Virus record (IMG/VR): IMGVR_UViG_3300035145_003993
Location: 1-64,000 of that record
Origin: a virus
Reading direction: 5' to 3' (one strand)
Length of the DNA stretch: 64,000 nucleotides
A program made the translations under genes and the position numbers. Shown here piece after piece: positions 24,737 through 35,587 of this stretch. Within the stretch, counting starts at the first letter, position 1; the number at the start of each line of letters is the position of its first letter. The notes below the pieces were generated by a model. The model was not told the DNA's origin and searched no databases. It was given only the letters and a program-made list of their open reading frames with translations.

Positions 24737-26374
24737 TTAGTTATTAATAAAATTCTTTATAACAAATTGTTTTTCATATTTTTCAAGATCATTTAATCTA
24801 AATATAGTAAATTTAAATTTGTCGTCATTTGTGATAACATCAATTTTACTGTTGTCTCCTAAAGAAATTTCACCAAAGTCAGGTGTAACATAAAGTTTTA
24901 TGTTTTTAATATTTTTAGAAATAGGAAGATTATCAATCATTTTATCTTCATTATCAAAAAACTTGCTCTTATTTAACATAAACTCATTAGGCATATTTCT
25001 CCTAGCACCAATACTACATACTAAATCATAAATAATTTTATCTTCAAAAGGATCATATCCAACTGCAACTTGTTGTGAATAATTTGAAAAATATCCATGT
25101 GCGTCAATTGTTCTGATTGCATAAATACAAATTTTTCCTTGTTCATATAAATAATCTGTATATTCATAAGAAACTTTGTTAGGTGTTCTTATAATTAAGC
25201 TTTCTTCTGTTTCCTCTTCAGGTTCATATAGATCATCATCACTATGACCTTCAAGTTGAGCAATTACTCTAAAAGGTTCTTCTAAGTTGTTTCTTTTGAG
25301 AATTTGATAGCCTTTTGCATCATATTGATAGTCTGTTGGTTCATCCCATTCAATAAATATTTTTTTATTTTTCGTCATCCTAAACCTCAAATTATCAGGA
25401 GGTGGCGGAGCTTCTTCCTCTTTACATAGAATATCTTTTGTAATATAAGGATGATCACATATTAAATATTTATTTAAAATACATTTGTCAATATTATCCA
25501 ATTCAGAATAAAGATAAACATTATAAACAACATATCTGTAAGTCTGTCCATATCGAACAGCTTCATCTTCATAAGAAGATTTTAAATGAAGTTCGTCGTT
25601 ATTTTTGTTACTAGTTATAAATTTAGCACACAAAAAATTGTATTTGTTTCCATTCAATATGTATTTTTCAATTAATAATCCACATCTAATTCCGTTTATC
25701 TTTGATAAAAGCCTTGATCCAGATATTTCATTTACAGATTTTTCAAAAGGTTTACATTTATTAAAAATATTTCCTTGAGTACTATTTTTAATTTCTTCTA
25801 AATCTTCTTCTTTTTGATTTAAACTAAATATTAAATTATCATAATTTTGATCATAATCAACCAAGTCAGGTTCTGGAAAATCAGAAATACTATTTAATTG
25901 ATTTATATTAACGTCAAAATCTTCAGGTCTTAAATAAGACATTCTGTATGAATATGTAACTCTATCAGGTATAATAGATAATTTATCTTTATTATAAAAT
26001 GAAGATATTTTTAGTTTTTCTTCGTCGTTATCTAATCTATTAATAACATACTTTCTTTTAGGAGACAAAGTATCTAGTTTATTAAAAAATTCTAAATATT
26101 CACCTTTTAAAGAGTTAGTTTTAGATAAATTTTCTATATTTTCTATAAAGTTATCGCGATTATAATCTTTTTTATCATTTTCATTATGGTTTTCTAGACT
26201 TAATCTTATAAATCTTTTTTTATAATAAGAAAAGTCTGATATTGCTATCACATCATCGTTGATAGTAGTTTCATTTTTTTCGTAGTAATTGTAAATAAAA
26301 TCTGTATTTACTTTTAAATCATTACTCGAATTTTTGCTATTTAATGAAAATATATTATCTATAACTTTTAACAT
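24737..26374 (-). CDS. Tail protein with a fibronectin type III-like domain
   Basis: 545 residues. The N-terminal 320 residues are not recognised. After a PPPP linker, residues about 325-420 look like an FN3 domain: NLRFRMTKNKKIFIEWDEP, YDAKGYQILKRN, and SYEYTDYLYEQGKICIYAIR with DAHGYFSNYSQ. An acidic insertion (EPEEETEES) lies inside the domain. FN3-like folds are frequent in phage tail and baseplate proteins. The ATG overlaps nothing and follows the giant tail gene by 2 bases. Confidence 0.6.
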   Translation of the reverse strand: MLKVIDNIFSLNSKNSSNDLKVNTDFIYNYYEKNETTINDDVIAISDFSYYKKRFIRLSLENHNENDKKDYNRDNFIENIENLSKTNSLKGEYLEFFNKLDTLSPKRKYVINRLDNDEEKLKISSFYNKDKLSIIPDRVTYSYRMSYLRPEDFDVNINQLNSISDFPEPDLVDYDQNYDNLIFSLNQKEEDLEEIKNSTQGNIFNKCKPFEKSVNEISGSRLLSKINGIRCGLLIEKYILNGNKYNFLCAKFITSNKNNDELHLKSSYEDEAVRYGQTYRYVVYNVYLYSELDNIDKCILNKYLICDHPYITKDILCKEEEAPPPPDNLRFRMTKNKKIFIEWDEPTDYQYDAKGYQILKRNNLEEPFRVIAQLEGHSDDDLYEPEEETEESLIIRTPNKVSYEYTDYLYEQGKICIYAIRTIDAHGYFSNYSQQVAVGYDPFEDKIIYDLVCSIGARRNMPNEFMLNKSKFFDNEDKMIDNLPISKNIKNIKLYVTPDFGEISLGDNSKIDVITNDDKFKFTIFRLNDLEKYEKQFVIKNFINN

Positions 26375-26376
26375 GA

Positions 26377-29300
26377 TTACACTATTTCTGCTTCAATTAT
26401 ATAAGAAAAACTATCGTAAAAATCGCTGTCATATAAGCCATCAACATCAATAATTCTTTCTAAACCAATATCACTATTATTTGAATAATAAGACTTTAAA
26501 CTTTTCTTAATATCATCTCTTCCAATATAAATAGAAAAAATATCATAATATTTATTAAATACAAAATTTTCAATAACTTTTTCTTGATTAATAAATTGAC
26601 TAATCTGTTTGAAAAAATCGACAAAATAAGATTCATTATTGACAATATCTATTTTTCTAAAATTTTGATTTAAAATATCTATTATATTTTGTGCCTTTTC
26701 ATAAGACTCAGAAAAAGTTTCAACAAAATCTTTTTGTGACATACTTTCAAAATACGCTGTAACAAAATTATTTGACGAATCAGAATTATCTAAAAAAGAC
26801 TTGATATTATTTTCGTCGATATATTTTTGACTTCTATAATTTGTATATTTAATAGCATTTGAAAAAATTGCGTCTTTTACAATCTTTATTGAATTTTTAT
26901 CAACACCTTCAGATTCAATATTAATTAAATCTTCTTCACCTCTAAATAATCTTTCACTATTAACATTTATTAAAACATTATCTCTTATAAATGCAATAGC
27001 TTCTTCAAAACTTAAAATATTATATCTATTCCTAATATCATTTTGATCAACATCATAAACACCAACAAAATCATCTATAAATATTCCATCATAATCATTA
27101 GGGATTCTTTGTAATAATTCTAAATGAGAAGGGGTTATATCTGTTAACATAGGTGTATAAAATTTATACATTGGAGGAATAAAAATATTAGGATATTTGT
27201 GATTTGAAATATGTATTTTAAACTTTAATAATTTATTATTAGATAAAACATTTGCAAAATCAAAGTCTATCCCGAATCTCATAATATCATATCTTAAGTT
27301 TAAAATATTTAAAAGTCTTGATCCTTGTAATGCTAAAGAACTTTTGTTTTCTTCTTTCCTTATCATTGTACTGAAAAATGCACCTGGGATATTATTTGTT
27401 TTATTTATTAAACTATCAAAATGATCTTCAAAGTTTTGATTTAAGTCTGAATTTATTTGTTGAAATACTTTCTGGAATTCTGTATCTTGATAGAAAAAGT
27501 AATCATTCATTTTTTTTGAAATTGTATTTAATCTTATATCGTTTTCAATAGTTTGGTTCAAATTTAAAATACCTAAATCTTCTAAATTTGATAAACTATT
27601 TTTTATATCTACAAAAGGCTCAGTTTCAGAACTAAATTTTTCAAACTGAGTAAAGTAACTCATAATCGAATCAATTGACATAATTTCCATAATGTCAGAG
27701 TTATTTAATATCTTTTGAATATTTAAAATTTGAGAATAAAAATTAGTAAAGAAAACGTCATCGTTTTCAAATTCAGTAGGAATCTCTTTTTCAAATTCAT
27801 ATTTTTTACTATTAGAAACATTATTTAATTTATCAAATGAAAGTAAATTATAAACTTCCTTGTCCCAAAAACAACTCCAATTAAAATCATCATCTTTTAT
27901 TAATATTTTTGAAATATTTTTCCTAATTGAAGATTCAACAACTAAGTCAAATACTGAGCTATAGATATGACAAGAAGTTTTTAATAAATTAATAATAATT
28001 TTTATATCTTGAGAATTCTCATTAACAAATTTTAATGCGTCTTCAATATCTTCTATATTATCTAGCTTATTTTCAAAATCGTTGTCTAAAAACTTTAACA
28101 TGTCAATAATATTATTATTAATAAATTCTTTAAAGTAAGGTTGTTCTTCAAGATTACCTAAAGCATAATCTTTAAATGATACACCATAACGATGATAATT
28201 TAAAGTATTTTCTATATCGTTAATTGTTTTTTCTTGATTGTTATTAATATCGTCAAATGTATTTGTAACATTGTCAATTAAATATCTAAAATCTGTGTCT
28301 TGATTAAAATAACCATTTTTTGTAGATTTTGTATTTCTAAGAATATTAAAGATAGAAACTTCATTTTTATCAAAATTATATAGAGTTTTATTATCGAAAT
28401 CTTGTCCTAACGAAACTTCAGAATTCTCTAAATAAGCATCATAGTTATAAAAATTTGAATAGATATATTCATATAAACCTTCAACAGATTGTTCAGATCC
28501 TGTAGAAGAAAAATTATTTTTGTCTACAATGTAGAATCCTTTTTCATCTTCTAGATCATATGCAGAACAATAACCACCACCATATGTAACATTATAATCA
28601 TATTTACTTGTTACAAATGGAAAACAAAAAGTGCAAGAACTTCCAGGAAGAATTCCAAAGTCAAAGCAATGATTATTAATGAAAGCTTTAAATCTTTTTG
28701 GTAAGCCGTTTGAAAATGTTTCTTTTTCTTCATTACCAGGAAAAGCGATATTTGTTGGATTTATTTCAGTATTAGCTGATCTACCTTGGGTATCACTTGA
28801 ATTATTATCATATAAATGACTTGTTAACTTAATATCAGGAAAATCAACAACTCTTAACGTATAGCTTTTTTGTTTTTTCACATTTTTAGTAGAATAAACA
28901 TCTTGAATATAACTTAAAAAAGCTCCATCAGTCTTATCATTAATTCTATTAAAGTTATCTTCAACAGTAATATTTTTATGTTTTAATAACGCTGATATTG
29001 CTAAACACTTACCGATATCTGGATTATCTGAGTCTATTATTGCATCACTTAAAAGTTTATCGTATCCATTATAATAACCTGACCAGTTGTTTGAAATAGA
29101 TTTATTAAAAACATTATAATGTAAATTCCATAAAATAAAATTAAAATAAGAAGTTGATGTTTGAAATTGACTGTTTGTAAAATATTTAGAAGCAAAATCT
29201 TTTATATTTTGACTATTTATTTGAAAACTTTGTGGGTTATTTACTTCAATATTAGTTTCAATAGAATTTTTAACGTTATTATAATCTTTTGAGAAATTAA

Positions 29301-31881
29301 ACTTTGTGTATTTATCTTCACCTTGAGAAACAATGAAGTCACTATTTTCTAATGTATCTAAAGAATTTTTGAATAAATTAGAGTAAACTAAAGATACATA
29401 AGGCTCATTGTTTAAAACTTTATTAACATTTTTAGCTTTAAATTTGTATGATTTTAAATAATCCAAGAATGCATTTTCGTTTAAATAACTTAGTTTTTTA
29501 TTTTTTAAATTAAAAATATTTCTTCTTAAATTAAAAGCCAATTTTTCCCATTTATTATTTTTAACACCTTCTAATTTTAAATCATCTGTAATGTAAGAAA
29601 TATTATCTTTGTTGTTTTTTTGAGAATAAGTAATAATTCTATCATTTAAAAATTCATTTTCCTTTGTAAGACTATCATCTAAACTTATAAATTTATCTTT
29701 GATTTTGTTAATATCTAATTCATTCATAGTATTTTTAAATAAAACAAAACCTTTTGTTAATTCTAAATCGTTTTTATGATTTCTAAATTCATTTTCTATC
29801 AAAGATTCATAGTCTGTGTCATTTTGAAAAGTTTTAGTAGATTCTCCTTTAATATAATTTAGCACAAAATCTTTTAAATTTTCATTATATTCTAATTGAG
29901 TATTACCATCATTAAACATAGTCAAATGATTTTTTTTATTAAATAAACTTCTTGAGTCTTCTTCATAGTAATTTCTAAAAATATTAGTAAATAAATTAAT
30001 ATTTGTATCACTAATAAATTTTCTATTTTTTGTAGTATTGTTTAATCGATCAAATTGATACGAATTCGCAGAGTGATAATTTAAGAAAGACATCTTTTTA
30101 GAATTATATTTACTTATAGAAACACTATTTGTTTCAACATCATCTTGGTTTATTAATACCTTTTCGTTGTAATTATAGTTTTTATCTCTATAAACTGTAA
30201 AAGAAAATTTCGGACTAGAAAGAATTCTTTGCGCATTATTTGTTATATTAATATTTTCAAATAAATCTTTATTATCGTAAAAATCATGTTTTAAAAAATC
30301 AATATCAGACTCATATAAAACAAATTTTTTAAGATCACTAAGATCAAGTTTTGAATAATAAGCTAAATCAATATTAGTAAATAAAAATGAGTTAAAATAT
30401 TGATTTTTAAAAAATTTGTCACTAACTTCTACTTCCTCAGGATTAGCTTTTTTTGTTTTTTCATAATTATTTATAATATTAGTACTATAACTTTTTTTGT
30501 AATTATTATTAGTAGTTTCTGTAGATAGCAAAAATTTTCCGCAATTAAATAAATCATTTTCCAGAAACAAGCTAGTATTAAAAACATCAAAAGTGTTATC
30601 ATTTATAAACGATATTTTATTTTTTAAATCTTTTTTTAAATATGAAGTTGTTTGAAATGTGTTATCAAATCGAGACAGATTAAATACAACATCATCTTTT
30701 TGATAAATCTCATCGTTATTTAAATTATTAAAAATATTATTAGAATTGTTTTCAATTGATAAAATACTATTTATTTTTATTAATGGTATTTTATCAAAAT
30801 CTTTACTATCAATTATATCATATAAAATTTTATTGTTATTATTATTTGATAGTATTTTTTTAGACCAATATTCATAAGATATAGAGTCTTTGTAAAAACC
30901 GTTTAAAGAAACACTCGTATTTAAAATAATCTGAGATATAACTCTATCTGAATTTAGCAAAAATTTGTTGGTATCAATATTTTTTAAAAAGCTATCTTTA
31001 GAATTAGGTCTTGAGATCATCAGATCAAAAATTTTATCTAACTTTTCTCCAAAATATCCAAAAACTTCATTTCTTTCTCCTAAAATTAAATTTTCAATAC
31101 TATTGTTTGATATTTTATTATTTTGATGAGTATATTTGTGATTATATGCTATATTAAAATTAAAAATCGTATTAGCTAATTTTCCAAATGTATTTGATTG
31201 ATTATCATTTAAAAAAAACTTAGAAATTTTATTTCCAAAATTATATTTAATTTTTAATTGATCTTTTTGATTCAAAATAAAATCAATATCAGAATACATT
31301 CTTTTAAGAAGTTGATTATTTTCTTTTAAATCTTCTATGTAAACTTCTCTTAGTATTTCTCTATTTTCGCTATGTAGATAAAAGCTATTTGCATTGGAAT
31401 TTTGAATATTTTCTATATAGTCTTTTTTTAATCTATAAATAGTAGAAGGATGAAGACTAGACTCGTTTGTTTCGAAATCAATTAAATTTTTTACTTTTAT
31501 TAATTCGTGACTTAATACATTAGGAAATTTTATATTTCGAAATGAATCAGATGAGTTAGTCATTATTAATGATAAATTATTTTTTAAAAAGTCTGACGTT
31601 ATTCCTTGTTCTATAAAATCAAGATCTTCTGAAATGTTATTTTGAATAACTTCAGAAATACTTTCCTCCAATTCAGTTTTAAAATCCTCATTAGTGTTTG
31701 ATATAGTAGAAGAAATATTTTTCAATTCATTAGATAATATTGATAAGTTTGTTAATTTTTTATTGTTAATTATAACAGGATAACTTCCGATATCTATATT
31801 ATTATTTGTTGTAGTTGTACCACTATTTTGATTTGTTAGTGTGGAGAAAAAAGTTCCTATCGTCCCTATAGAAAAAGTCAT
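26377..31881 (-). CDS. Giant virion protein, 1834 residues, unknown family
   Basis: One of the longest genes in the window. The protein is Asn/Asp/Ser/Phe-rich with long helical stretches and no motif I can assign. The N-terminus (MTFSIGTIGTFFSTLTNQ) is followed by a Thr/Asn linker and SYPVIINNKKLTNLS. Around residue 1070-1105 a Cys cluster (HCFDFGILPGSSCTFCFPF, then GGGYCSAYD) could bind a metal. Its place deep in the tail/baseplate block, with gaps of 2 and 14 bases to its neighbours, marks it as a tail or baseplate component. A role as tape measure is not supported, since there is no long uniform helix pattern and no hydrophobic segment. Confidence 0.55.
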   Translation of the reverse strand: MTFSIGTIGTFFSTLTNQNSGTTTTNNNIDIGSYPVIINNKKLTNLSILSNELKNISSTISNTNEDFKTELEESISEVIQNNISEDLDFIEQGITSDFLKNNLSLIMTNSSDSFRNIKFPNVLSHELIKVKNLIDFETNESSLHPSTIYRLKKDYIENIQNSNANSFYLHSENREILREVYIEDLKENNQLLKRMYSDIDFILNQKDQLKIKYNFGNKISKFFLNDNQSNTFGKLANTIFNFNIAYNHKYTHQNNKISNNSIENLILGERNEVFGYFGEKLDKIFDLMISRPNSKDSFLKNIDTNKFLLNSDRVISQIILNTSVSLNGFYKDSISYEYWSKKILSNNNNNKILYDIIDSKDFDKIPLIKINSILSIENNSNNIFNNLNNDEIYQKDDVVFNLSRFDNTFQTTSYLKKDLKNKISFINDNTFDVFNTSLFLENDLFNCGKFLLSTETTNNNYKKSYSTNIINNYEKTKKANPEEVEVSDKFFKNQYFNSFLFTNIDLAYYSKLDLSDLKKFVLYESDIDFLKHDFYDNKDLFENINITNNAQRILSSPKFSFTVYRDKNYNYNEKVLINQDDVETNSVSISKYNSKKMSFLNYHSANSYQFDRLNNTTKNRKFISDTNINLFTNIFRNYYEEDSRSLFNKKNHLTMFNDGNTQLEYNENLKDFVLNYIKGESTKTFQNDTDYESLIENEFRNHKNDLELTKGFVLFKNTMNELDINKIKDKFISLDDSLTKENEFLNDRIITYSQKNNKDNISYITDDLKLEGVKNNKWEKLAFNLRRNIFNLKNKKLSYLNENAFLDYLKSYKFKAKNVNKVLNNEPYVSLVYSNLFKNSLDTLENSDFIVSQGEDKYTKFNFSKDYNNVKNSIETNIEVNNPQSFQINSQNIKDFASKYFTNSQFQTSTSYFNFILWNLHYNVFNKSISNNWSGYYNGYDKLLSDAIIDSDNPDIGKCLAISALLKHKNITVEDNFNRINDKTDGAFLSYIQDVYSTKNVKKQKSYTLRVVDFPDIKLTSHLYDNNSSDTQGRSANTEINPTNIAFPGNEEKETFSNGLPKRFKAFINNHCFDFGILPGSSCTFCFPFVTSKYDYNVTYGGGYCSAYDLEDEKGFYIVDKNNFSSTGSEQSVEGLYEYIYSNFYNYDAYLENSEVSLGQDFDNKTLYNFDKNEVSIFNILRNTKSTKNGYFNQDTDFRYLIDNVTNTFDDINNNQEKTINDIENTLNYHRYGVSFKDYALGNLEEQPYFKEFINNNIIDMLKFLDNDFENKLDNIEDIEDALKFVNENSQDIKIIINLLKTSCHIYSSVFDLVVESSIRKNISKILIKDDDFNWSCFWDKEVYNLLSFDKLNNVSNSKKYEFEKEIPTEFENDDVFFTNFYSQILNIQKILNNSDIMEIMSIDSIMSYFTQFEKFSSETEPFVDIKNSLSNLEDLGILNLNQTIENDIRLNTISKKMNDYFFYQDTEFQKVFQQINSDLNQNFEDHFDSLINKTNNIPGAFFSTMIRKEENKSSLALQGSRLLNILNLRYDIMRFGIDFDFANVLSNNKLLKFKIHISNHKYPNIFIPPMYKFYTPMLTDITPSHLELLQRIPNDYDGIFIDDFVGVYDVDQNDIRNRYNILSFEEAIAFIRDNVLINVNSERLFRGEEDLINIESEGVDKNSIKIVKDAIFSNAIKYTNYRSQKYIDENNIKSFLDNSDSSNNFVTAYFESMSQKDFVETFSESYEKAQNIIDILNQNFRKIDIVNNESYFVDFFKQISQFINQEKVIENFVFNKYYDIFSIYIGRDDIKKSLKSYYSNNSDIGLERIIDVDGLYDSDFYDSFSYIIEAEIV

Positions 31882-31895
31882 GCCTGTAACCTTTA

Positions 31896-34556
31896 TTATT
31901 TAAGTGAAAATACAATATCAGATATTCTAGTATTATTATCTAGTAAATATGTTTTATTTGAAAAGTTGTTTTCTAAACTATAATCTTTTTTTACATAATT
32001 GTTTATATTAATTGTAGAAACAACTTTTTTGTTATTATTGATAATAATACATAATCTTTCAAAAACATTCATAAAGTATAAACTGTTATTCTCTCCCCAT
32101 AAATTTATTGCTTTATCAAAATCATCATCTGATATTCTTGAGAATTTTTCTTCAAAAGGACAAATAATTGTTAAAATGTTATCTTTATAATTATAGTAAA
32201 GATTATCTAAAACAATACTAAATCCTTCATCCAATAAAATTTTGTTCTTGTATGATTTGTTATTATTAATTTTGTCTAATTTTATTTTAGAAGAATCAAA
32301 TTCTAAAGTTAATAACATTGAAATATTGAATGATAAATTAGTATAATTCTTTTCTTTAAAAAAATCTTCTAAATTTAAACTAGCTATTACAAAGTCTTTT
32401 TTCTTTTTAAATATTTTAATGAAATTACTCTGTTTTTTATATCTTAAATAAGAAATATAATTTAAATTATTTTTGTCATTTTCTAATGATAAATTAAAAA
32501 GTTGTTTTCTATAATTAAAAATATTTGACTCGCTTAAAATTTTTCTAGATAGTAACTCTTCATCAAGTTTAACATTAGGAATTTGTCTATTAATGTTATT
32601 TCTATTTAAAGAAAAAGAACTTAAGTTTTTACTTTCAGATATATCAATTATTTTTTTATATATTTGTCTATCACTTGAATCATTATTATATAAATCTTTT
32701 GAAACTAATTTATTAATTTTACTAAATTTTCCAGGAAAAGACTTATTTAAAAAAGAAGAAACTTTTTCTTTTTCATCTTCATCGTCTATTTTATTTAATT
32801 TACCTAATTTACTTAATGAATTATTTGGTAAAGTCATTGATCTACAACTTATTGATGCATTTGCTTCTTCAGGAGAATAATTAGAATTTAAATTAATAAA
32901 GATATTTCCATTTTCATCTTCAGAAATTAAATTAGATACTGCTTCATAAGTAATCTCTTCAATTTTTTCATTTTTTAAATTAGTATAATTCTTTTTAATT
33001 TCTATAACCGAATTTTTAGAAATTTCTTCAAATAAATAATCATTACTATCGACGTTATACCCGAAATTTGATAAATTTGTCTTTGTGTTATATACTAATT
33101 TCTGATTAAGTTTAAATTTTAATTGGTTTGCTGAACTTATAAAATTATTAAAATCAATTAATTTATCGAACATTCTAGAAAAATCTAACTCTTCAGAAAA
33201 ACTGTCATCTTGTCTGACTATTTCTTCTGAAGTTAGTATTTCAACAGGATATATTTGTAATTTGTCTAATTTAATGATAAATTCTGTTTCTGTATTTACG
33301 AGTCCTCCTCGAGCATATAAAGTAGAATCTAAATCTTGATTGAATAATGTATCAAAATTAAATTCATTGTTTTTTGATGTAGTTATAATATTATCTTCGT
33401 TAAAATTAGATGTAGTGTATAATTTATTTATATTTTTAATTGTTCCTTGATTTATTATTTCTATAGTAATTCCTTTTTTAGTAAAACTTGTGGGAATAAA
33501 TGATAAATCTGGATTAGAAAAACTAATTGATAAAGATCTAAAATTTTCAATTAAAAAATCAGAAGTTTTAGTTTTAGGATTAATTAATTCACCGTCCAAA
33601 GTTAAAACTTTAATTTTGTCATGAAAGGCTTCACTAATAAATCTATCCTTAAATTTATCGAAATAAGTTTCATATAATCCAATAACTCTACTTTTTGAAA
33701 TAGTCTTAGTTTTTAAAAATTCATTTTCATTGTAAGAAAAATTTAAATCTAAATTAACTTCATCACCTTCAGAACTTAAAAAATAATTATATAAATCAAA
33801 CAATAAATCAAATTTATAATTTTCAATTAATTTTTTAGGTAAAGACGAAGAACTAAAATCGTATATATTGTTATTGAAATTAATGCTAACATTGATTTTT
33901 GATTTATCAAATGAATCTATATCATTTAAAAGATCACTATAAATTATTTTTGGACCTTTTTGATAAACAGACTTTAAGTCTGTTGTAATATCATAATTTC
34001 TAAAATCAATATCTAATGTGTTTCTTAAAAGATTAAATATTTCGTCTTGAAAATCTACAACTTTATAATCTTCTAATTTTACATTGCTATTTTGTGTATA
34101 TGAATAGTTCTCTATTATGTTTTTATTTTTATCTAAAAAATATATTTTTATCGTGTGAGGAATTTCTGAATTTGTAGACTCTCCGGTTGACGGGTCTCTT
34201 TTAATAACTCCTATTACAGATTTTATTGTATTTAAACTTACACCAAAAGTTAATTCTTCATAGACACTTTCATCATTGTTTGTCGAAATTGGATTGTCTT
34301 CATATTCATATTGTTTTATTTTTAAATAATCATTATTAAATATTTTATTTAAATAAGACGAAGAATATCCTTCTTGTGTTGAATTTAAATTCAAAAGATC
34401 TGAATTTTTAACGACACAAATTTTTATAAATCTAGAATTTTTATTTAATAAATTGTTTTTATTTACAGTAATGTTAAAATACAAATTATCACTATCAGAG
34501 ACAATATCTCCTGATGATGGACTTATATCAAACGATTTAATAATATTATTACTCAT
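31896..34556 (-). CDS. Large virion protein, 886 residues, unknown family
   Basis: Not recognised. Beta-rich, starting SFDISPSSGDIVSDSDNLYF, which looks like the first strands of an Ig-like or FN3-like domain. SLSFNISMLLTLEFDSS and FSIVLDNLYYNYKDN lie near the C-terminus. A Lys/Asp-rich helical part (about 560-660) links the halves. It sits 2 bases from the LTExGR-type gene upstream and 15 bases from the giant gene downstream. A baseplate or tail-tip component is inferred from context only. Confidence 0.5.
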   Translation of the reverse strand: MSNNIIKSFDISPSSGDIVSDSDNLYFNITVNKNNLLNKNSRFIKICVVKNSDLLNLNSTQEGYSSSYLNKIFNNDYLKIKQYEYEDNPISTNNDESVYEELTFGVSLNTIKSVIGVIKRDPSTGESTNSEIPHTIKIYFLDKNKNIIENYSYTQNSNVKLEDYKVVDFQDEIFNLLRNTLDIDFRNYDITTDLKSVYQKGPKIIYSDLLNDIDSFDKSKINVSINFNNNIYDFSSSSLPKKLIENYKFDLLFDLYNYFLSSEGDEVNLDLNFSYNENEFLKTKTISKSRVIGLYETYFDKFKDRFISEAFHDKIKVLTLDGELINPKTKTSDFLIENFRSLSISFSNPDLSFIPTSFTKKGITIEIINQGTIKNINKLYTTSNFNEDNIITTSKNNEFNFDTLFNQDLDSTLYARGGLVNTETEFIIKLDKLQIYPVEILTSEEIVRQDDSFSEELDFSRMFDKLIDFNNFISSANQLKFKLNQKLVYNTKTNLSNFGYNVDSNDYLFEEISKNSVIEIKKNYTNLKNEKIEEITYEAVSNLISEDENGNIFINLNSNYSPEEANASISCRSMTLPNNSLSKLGKLNKIDDEDEKEKVSSFLNKSFPGKFSKINKLVSKDLYNNDSSDRQIYKKIIDISESKNLSSFSLNRNNINRQIPNVKLDEELLSRKILSESNIFNYRKQLFNLSLENDKNNLNYISYLRYKKQSNFIKIFKKKKDFVIASLNLEDFFKEKNYTNLSFNISMLLTLEFDSSKIKLDKINNNKSYKNKILLDEGFSIVLDNLYYNYKDNILTIICPFEEKFSRISDDDFDKAINLWGENNSLYFMNVFERLCIIINNNKKVVSTININNYVKKDYSLENNFSNKTYLLDNNTRISDIVFSLK

Positions 34557-34557
34557 T

Positions 34558-35574
34558 TTACTCTATAACCAATGTAAACATATTAACGAAGCTATAATCA
34601 TTATTAATACTATAATATAGTCTTCTATTTTCTTCAGAGATTCTATCTTTAATATTTCTAGTCAAAAATAATTTTCCTATAAGATATACTTGTTTAAAAT
34701 TAAATTCTTTTTTATCATAAAATTCTCCTAATTTAACAAAAGAAAGTTTTTCTAATGTTTCTAAATTAGTTTGATCATTTTTAATTTTATGTAATTCAAA
34801 TAAAAACACATCTTCATCAATCATCTTTTCTTCATTTAGAACATAATCTAATTTAAACATTTTATTATTTTTTTCAAGAGTTTTAATTAATTCTACAACA
34901 AAATCTTCTTTATTACTTATTGAAGGGATTAATTCATTAATACTTAATCTCTTAAAAAGAATTTCAATATTACTTTTATTTAATTTATTTAATTCTTCTT
35001 GTGTAAAATCTTTAGAAGAGTTTTCTACTGGTAAAAATTTGTTTCTTGTTTTATCTTCAAATCTTTTATCTTGATGAACATATTCTAAATTAGTTATGTT
35101 TGTTGATAAATGTTTAACAGTAGGATATGAAGAAGTTCTTGTATTTTCACCGAAATCAAATTCATCTTTTTCATCTTTAAAATCAAAAAAAATTTCTCTA
35201 TTATCATTTTCATTTACAAGATTTTTATTATCAATTAACTTTAAATCAACCAAATGATCAGATAATGTGCTGTTTGACTCTTTATTAACAAATAATATGT
35301 TATTATCCAATTGATCAAAAGATATAACAGAAGACAAATTATATTCAGGATTTATAATGTTTGAAACATTAACATCAACTTCAAAAGGAAGGTAGTTTGA
35401 TAAATCAGAAACTTTAAAACTTTTGTTAGAATTAGTATTTTCATTATATACAATATTACTATCTGAGAATGTGTAATATTTAAAACTTAATGATCCTGAT
35501 GATAGTTTATCTCTTCCAAATTCTGTAAGTTTATAGTCAATAAGACGTTTATCTTTTTCTAAAAATCCTGCCAT
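34558..35574 (-). CDS. Virion structural protein, second LTExGR-type member
   Basis: 338 residues. The N-terminus MAGFLEKDKRLIDYKLTEFG, then RDKLSSGSLSFKYYTFSDSN, repeats the pattern of the 253-residue protein at 23932-24693 (L-T-E-x-G-R, K/R-x-x-L-S, then F-K-Y-Y-x-F-x-D). The remainder is a Lys/Asp/Glu-rich region unlike that paralog. AGAGGA precedes ATG 35574. Two copies of this N-terminal module in one tail block suggest a shared docking site on the tail. Confidence 0.65.
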   Translation of the reverse strand: MAGFLEKDKRLIDYKLTEFGRDKLSSGSLSFKYYTFSDSNIVYNENTNSNKSFKVSDLSNYLPFEVDVNVSNIINPEYNLSSVISFDQLDNNILFVNKESNSTLSDHLVDLKLIDNKNLVNENDNREIFFDFKDEKDEFDFGENTRTSSYPTVKHLSTNITNLEYVHQDKRFEDKTRNKFLPVENSSKDFTQEELNKLNKSNIEILFKRLSINELIPSISNKEDFVVELIKTLEKNNKMFKLDYVLNEEKMIDEDVFLFELHKIKNDQTNLETLEKLSFVKLGEFYDKKEFNFKQVYLIGKLFLTRNIKDRISEENRRLYYSINNDYSFVNMFTLVIE

Positions 35575-35587
35575 TATTTCCTCTTAT

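Noticed and set aside
26377-31881. Tape measure protein because of its length
   Set aside because: No continuous coiled coil, no hydrophobic segment and no repeat periodicity. Contractile-tail tape measures differ from this composition.
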